Part shown: one piece after another, positions 58,235 to 64,000 of the stretch
Layout: every line of letters starts with the position of its first letter
Numbering within the stretch: the stretch's first letter is position 1
Assembly (NCBI GenBank): GCA_907163375.1
Contig: CAJQUW010009248.1
Span: 124,001 to 188,000 of the forward strand
Source of the DNA: Prostheceraeus crozeri
Lineage: Eukaryota > Platyhelminthes > Polycladida > Euryleptidae
Direction: 5' to 3'
DNA: 64,000 nucleotides
Notes under the pieces: model-generated
The model's input: only the letters and a program-made list of their open reading frames with translations
What the model was told of the DNA's origin: nothing
Databases searched by the model: none
Program-made: the position numbers and the translations under genes

Positions 58235-59117
58235 GTAAGACGATTTTTATGACGCTAAAATTGGAAAAATTTAATCATAAATTTAAACTGCCATAAAGTT
58301 GGAAAAAAATATAGCTTCTATTAAATCGATATTGTGAAGTAATGCAAGTTTCCACAATGGTTTTCGTATTATTTTTATTCTCGTAGTCATTTTAGAATTA
58401 AATTATGATCAACTGACTATGAAAAATAAGATGTATAGGCAAAGGAATTTGGTAACCTAAAGAAGTAGATATATAAATGTATGTTCCTGATTAGCTGATG
58501 TTGAACAAGTAGCATTCTAGTCTTCATATTAATAAAACTCCTACAATATTTGTGTTATGCACATGCATGCAGATATTATTCACAAAATGTTGGCCTATAC
58601 AAGAGGAAGGAATGATTTTAATCTTTTATACTAAACTTCTTTTTTTGTAACTGAAGTTTATCGCAAAAGTTTCCTTTATTGGTTGAAGTTAAAGTCCTTC
58701 TTTTGAGTTTGAAAGTGGAATCAATTTTTCTCAATAGCATGCAAATTTAGTTTACTAAGTTACTAAGTTAGTTTTAATTGAAATATTTGATAATGCTTTT
58801 TGATTGAAAAGATGAATTTATTTTATAAAGATTTTGCTCTATTCATAAATTTATCATGTACCGGTACTTCTCAAGGTACTTTTGCCATTTCAATTACTTG
58901 TGTAACTTTATTGTTATTTAGTTCGTGATGCTACTCTTTTTATGAAATAAATATAGTTACTTTTCCTTCCGAAAACTAGGAATGAGGATAGTGGAAAAAA
59001 TTACTTGTTTGCAATGTCGACTTTCATTACAAACTACGAGTTAAAAAACATAGTGAACTAAAGTGCGGTAATATCATAATTAATCTATTCTAAATCAAAT
59101 TAATTTGTCATTACAGG
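58235..59117 (+). other. Intron of the Crypton-like gene
   Basis: 883 bp, GTAAGA...TTACAG, phase 0; AT-rich with nothing recognised inside. Confidence 0.75.
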
Positions 59118-59989
59118 TGTTTGATGATCCTGCTTTCCTGGAAACAATGAGTTCGTTGGACGCAGCCATGAAAGTCAATACCGCTGCTGGAGTTTCCCTA
59201 ACGAAGAAGCAGACGAAGCCGGTGCCCCTGTCCACAGAAACACGGTTATGGGAGAGACAATATCTCGGTCGCGATAATCCTCGAAAACTCACGAGGACGT
59301 TGATTTACCTGATTGGAGTTAATTGTGGGCTTCGTGGGGGAAAGGAACTACGCAATCTAAAATGGGGAGAAAATGCTCAATTGACCTTGACTCGAAGAGA
59401 GGGTGACGATGTGCTCGAATACAGAGAGGATATATCAAAAACGTATAAGGGAGGTCTTCATGAACATCACGTCGTGCCAAAAACAGTAACTGTATTCAAA
59501 AGTGATGATCCTTCAAAGTGCCTGGTAAATCTCTTTATCTTTTACAGTTCATTGCGTCCTGTTAACGATACGACCAATGCGTTCTTCCTCCAGCCTCATC
59601 CAAAGCCGACAGCTACCACTTGGTTTGTGAACCAACCTCTGTGACACAATTCTTTAACGGCAACCATACGAAACATGATGGAGGCTGCGGGAGAAGATGA
59701 CCAATATAGTAATCAGTCATGCAGAAAAACTACGGTGACCAGAATCATGAATGCCACCGGAAATAAAGAAATGGCAAAAAAAGTGACTGGTCATCGCTCA
59801 GACTGTGTTTTGACTTACAATGATTACTCAACAAACATGCAAAAAGTAACATCAAACATACTAACCAATAGTAATGTAAATTTAGCTAACAAAAATGAAC
59901 AAAATCAACCAACGGACGTGCCAGCTGCAAGTGACAAAATTGTCATCAAATGTCCAAGTGGGATAATTATTGAAGTCCCTTATAGGTGA
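59118..59989 (+). pseudogene. Crypton-like tyrosine recombinase, catalytic exon with one nonsense codon
   Basis: Starts V-F-D-D-P-A-F after TTACAG. Catalytic-domain signatures: G-L-R-G-G-K-E-L-R-N-L (first Arg), a basic K-T-Y-K-G segment, then, after an in-frame TGA at 59642-59644, N-S-L-T-A-T-I-R-N-M, S-C-R-K-T-T-V-T-R (second Arg region), T-G-H-R-S (His) and the Tyr-containing L-T-Y-N-D-Y. The TGA sits where the family usually has glycine, so one G-to-T change (GGA to TGA) can explain it. Frame is the same before and after. C-terminal tail ends at 59989. It was a site-specific recombinase/transposase moving by circular intermediates. Confidence 0.85.
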
Positions 59990-60864
59990 TACTAACCCCA
60001 AATCTTTGAATGCTTCAGCGTTGACAATTTGAAACATTATTGACTTTTACTTCCTTGTATGAAAAAAGATAGCGCTAGATGACTCTAACTGCGAAATTTC
60101 ATTTGATATTTTAGCCAACATAAAGCATAATGTCATATCTTCATGGACTCATAGATAGTAGAGATTTAATATCTAGGAGTCCATGATAGTCCATAATGCC
60201 ACCTTCATGGTCAGTTTTACTATTTTCTATGTACATGTAGTCTGGAGTCATCTAGCGCTCTCTTGCAATAGATATTTATTTGTTAAGAAGTATAAATTTT
60301 ATATGAAATACAAGATATTTTCCCTCCTATCTAAAAAGTGACATAGTTAAAATGAGCATCCTTTAATACATTGTTACTGTCATGGACTCCTAGGTTACTG
60401 TGTAGTATCATTGCGGTCCGATTTCTTAGACATTGCATTCAATCGAAAAAAATTCGAGCAGCAATGATATCATTCTTGTAGACTTGAGCGTCCAGCAATG
60501 AGATTTTATCTAACCTGGAAATTGTCTTCCCATTACTTTTAACATCAGAAATCACTTATATTTGATGTTTACCGTCCAGCAATGGAGGTCATTTTACTAA
60601 ATCCCATAGCATTTGAACCAGAGGAGAAAGTAGTTCAGAGTACATGCGTACTAAAGTACACAAGTACTCTGGTATAGTGCTAACTAATATAATAAACAGT
60701 AGATACACAATGCACATAAATAAAACATATTTCTCTTCACAGGAGATAAATGCAGAGTAGCATCAAATAATATTCAACAGTACAAAAAAAATAAAAGTTC
60801 AACAGTATAGTCCATAGGTGGCAAACATTGAATATCAGATGCACTCAATGATTTAGCAATTAGA
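59990..60864. other. 3' flank of the Crypton-like gene
   Basis: It includes the right arm of the 15-bp inverted repeat (60352-60366) and a small hairpin (ATGGACTC...GAGTCCAT, 60143-60187). No gene found. Confidence 0.5.
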
Positions 60865-61507
60865 GATGGCCCAGAAAACAAAAGCATGGTGAACGCTGAG
60901 CTTTCGCGAGACCACTCGCATCGTCTGAGCGTTGTAAAATTAACCATTAAAATCATGAGAGTGGACCACTTCACTACCAACGGGTTGAATATCAATCATT
61001 TCGGCTTCAGCGATTCTAGTCTCAACAGGCGTATTACAATGTGTCAATATCTCCACCTGAAAATCGTTGATTGTCAAAGAATTATTGTGATCATTCTTAG
61101 AATGATCAGACAGGGCACTATTGTTATTATTCATTATCATACTATATTCATGTTCGCGATATCTAGCTTGGAATTGTCTGCAAGTTTGAATAATAACTAA
61201 CTAATAATGAATAATAACAATAGTGCCCTGTCTGATCATTCTAAGAATGATCACAATAATTCTTTGACAATCAACGATTTTCAGGTGGAGATATTGACAC
61301 ATTGTAATACGCCTGTTGAGACTAGAATCGCTGAAGCCCAAATGATTGATATTCACCGACCTGATCTCAACAGAAAGTATGAAATAACCCGTTGGTAGTG
61401 AAGTGGTCCACTCTCATGATTTTAATGGTTAATTTTACAACGCTCAGACGATGCGAGTGGTTTCGCGAAAGCTCAGCGTTCACCATGCTTTTGTTTTCTG
61501 GGCCATC
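60865..61507. repeat. Large inverted repeat, 273/304-bp arms, 66-bp loop
   Basis: Left arm 60865-61137 and right arm 61204-61507 are reverse complements, nearly identical. The right arm carries an extra ~31 bp (about 61353-61385). Each arm has the same open frame reading outward from the loop (asparagine-rich start, then L-T-I-N-D-F-Q-V-E-I-L and P-V-E-T-R-I-A-E-A), so the repeated unit looks coding-like. I recognise no family. Outer flanks are unrelated. Confidence 0.93.
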
Positions 61508-64000
61508 ATCTGTTGGCTACAGGGACTGAACAATATAAAAGATAACAAGCAGCTTATGATTTTTTCCAAGGGAGATTTACCAAACGAGTTGGAACTCATA
61601 AAAATGAACTATCTCCCGTTCGCTGCAGTCAATTAGAGATGCCTTAAATAAAGTGGGAAAAGTAATTTGCCAAGTAATATATTTTTATTATGATCGCAAA
61701 ACCTGTGGATGAGTTCTTTCAAGTCCTGAAGGTCTGAACAATGATAAAGCAACCAATTGACGAGGTTCCATTTTGTCATTTACATCAGTTTCCGAAATTA
61801 CAGGCATTTTACACTCTTAAGAAATAACGGAGTGTTGAAATATCGAAGAATGGTTGATCGAACACCATTGACGAGTTGGTCGGGAAATATATATTTCTCT
61901 GTTTGATAGAAGTCTAGAAATAAATAAGTCATGGTCACTTTTGACTAAACTTTCTCATCTTTGAGCCAATAAAAAAATATCAAAATCCTTTCACAAAAAT
62001 TCATTGTATTCTGTTGAATGCAGATTTGTGGATTTGCCAAATTTATGCGTTATGCAACATGATCCCTCAATTTTATCCTAAATCTACATCAGTATTCATA
62101 TTGAATTTCTTCAGCTTTTTGCTTGTTTCATAGAGCAATTTAAGGAATTATGTATGAAAATTAGCTGCTTAATGTGCTTTCTTCTCTGCAAATTCAAATA
62201 CGGCTTCACCTTGCAATTTCAAGAAATGCATTGAATCTCTCCAAATCAATGTTCACTTGCACGATGTACGCATTCTATAAGGAATGAAGAATTCAAGCTG
62301 CAGTATGTGTCCAATAAATGAAACTATGGAAAAATATAATTTGAATTAGCTAACCGTCCGGCAATGAAACAGTCATAGCTTCTGAGAGAAGTCTACAACA
62401 ATGACACTACGACACTTGAATGCGTCGAGTAAAAATGATAGAAGCATAGCTCCTGAGTTCCGTATGAATCACAGCAACAATGTACGAGTAATTGCGCTCT
62501 TCTTTAAAGAGGACCACAATCATTCATTGCTGCCCAGTACATTTCAATTACGCACAATATTATTAACATAGATGTAGATTCTGTCGGACAACGATACAGA
62601 ATATTTTCAGGCGCTTACGCGCCCAAAAAATGTCCTACATTATTCCCCACAAAAATCTTTGTTGATCTATATTGTTGATCTAAATCTATATTGATGACTG
62701 AAAATTGAAAATTGAAATTCATCAAATGTTTGGAGCCCCGCTTAAAACTGACCTAGTTGCTACCAAACTTTTGACATTACTAGTGGTATTATATTCAGCA
62801 TGAATTACTTCACATTAAAGATGTACAGAACGCCAGATAACATAACAGCAGCATGTGCTTGAATAGTGAGCCATGAAAACAGATTTCACAGCATAAAAAT
62901 GACATCAGTTGAAGGCGGAATCAATTTTTCTCTAATTTCGGCATTAAGTTTCAGTGTACTTTCCAAGTCCCACCGTGGGATATTCCCTGACAGATTGAAC
63001 TACAATGGTTAATATCCGTCCGATATCCGGTTCGACTACCGCGATGCTCAACATCTGTGATGAATTCCATCAACATGCAATAATCAGGCCTGGCATTGAT
63101 TAGTCACTTCAAAGCGCCGATATTCCTGATCTTCGTTCGAATGCATTCCACTTTTCAAAACCGAATGTCGTGATTTCGATACTCCTAACTTATTCAGATC
63201 TGTTGACATATTCATTATTCAAAAGTTTGAGTGAAAGCCGTTTATGATTGCTTGTTACATGCACCGAGTGATCTTCATTATAATCAACAACATTCTTACA
63301 AATCATCTGATTAAGGCGTTTTCAAATACAAATATTTCCTCTTTGAGGGCGTTACAGCAATCAGGAAGTTGGACAATGATTATGAGCATTCATTTTATTA
63401 CAATGACAAAATCGGATTGATGATCGATTGCGGTTGGATGACATTGGATGATTTGCATCAGATGATGGCTTTTGGCGATCTAAATGTCATATACAATAAA
63501 GAGAGCATTAAGAATAGCGAATGATTCCATGCAACAAAGAATAGTTAAAATATGCCACTGTCTGCTATGTAGAGCAACGTTTTGTACCGCCATTCTGCCC
63601 GCATACACAGAGTATTTATTAATGTGTATTAATGAGTATTTATTAAGTTAGAATTCTAGATGACCGCTGTCCTATGGTCTGATCCTGGTCAGGAAGATAG
63701 ACTGCTGGCATCCATTTAGGCTTGATTTGTCAGTGAAAAGACGATCATCACGAATCTAGCAACAATTGCAATCTTGCAGAGATATCTGCCAAGTGTCGTG
63801 AGATGCTGTTTGACCATGCATTTTACTCGCATGTCCTCGTTAAGTCGGAATCTCTCTATCCTTTTAGATTTGCCGATGTGCAAGTATTTCATTTAACAGA
63901 TTATGCAAATACTGATCTTCTTGAAGAGTGCAGATATAGGCCTACCTTTGGTGCCAGGCGCTTTGAACAGTGCAGATCATTTCAACTCATGATAGAATAT
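61508..64000. other. Anonymous sequence
   Basis: No gene supported. 62548-62660 is a diverged copy of 50105-50220 (shared phrase TTTTCAGGCGCTTACGCGCC). Near 63610 the phrase TATTTATTAA-TGTGTATTAA is duplicated locally. Otherwise nothing recognised. Confidence 0.5.

Noticed and set aside
60886-61140. Independent plus-strand gene at 60886-61200
   Set aside because: It is the antisense of the left arm of the large inverted repeat.

Overview
The window is eukaryotic, from an intron-containing animal genome. Coding exons are separated by GT...AG introns, long AT-rich non-coding stretches dominate, (TA)n and (ATT)n microsatellites are present, and nearly every recognisable protein belongs to a selfish element of a kind typical of invertebrates. 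I think a marine invertebrate is likely, but the phylum cannot be told from this sequence. I found no convincing single-copy host gene, rRNA or functional tRNA. In effect the window is a transposon graveyard with several nested and fairly young insertions.

Layout. 1-8228: a virus-like (Polinton/adintovirus-like) block. It holds two near-identical minus-strand family-B DNA polymerase fragments in direct orientation, 6.2 kb apart, enclosing a 29-bp minisatellite and two decayed plus-strand genes that look like capsid/penton-type proteins. 8229-13325: anonymous sequence with G-rich and old dispersed repeats. 13326-13410 and 30254-31260: the two halves of a Penelope-like retroelement (minus strand) split by a 16.8-kb EnSpm/CACTA-type DNA transposon (13411-30253). 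The transposon carries 13-bp terminal inverted repeats, TAACG-rich subterminal arrays, a transposase gene with a 5.6-kb first intron, and a second multi-exon gene. Inside it sits a hAT-like insertion full of (TA)n.

31261-37684: AT-rich sequence, a tRNA-like SINE head and segmental repeats. 37685-40350: an APE-type non-LTR retrotransposon with an (ATT)n tail. 40351-47660: dispersed repeats, two inverted copies of a 430-bp CACTG-ended MITE, and a 788-bp Penelope-like insertion with a GIY-YIG domain, inverted arms and a 12-bp target duplication. 47661-49034 and 51092-55268: two elements of one architecture (GGGT-starting 29-30-bp perfect TIRs, 4-bp target duplications, internal 14-bp motif arrays). 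The second encodes a DDE/DDD transposase and sits inside an older TIR element (50251-55751). 57947-59989: a Crypton-like tyrosine recombinase with one nonsense codon. 57246-57382 and 60865-61507: large inverted repeats. The rest is anonymous.

Most long element genes carry single-base frameshifts or single stop codons while their domains otherwise remain intact. This means either recent inactivation or uncorrected indels in a long-read assembly. Raw-read support at the listed positions would decide which elements could still be active.
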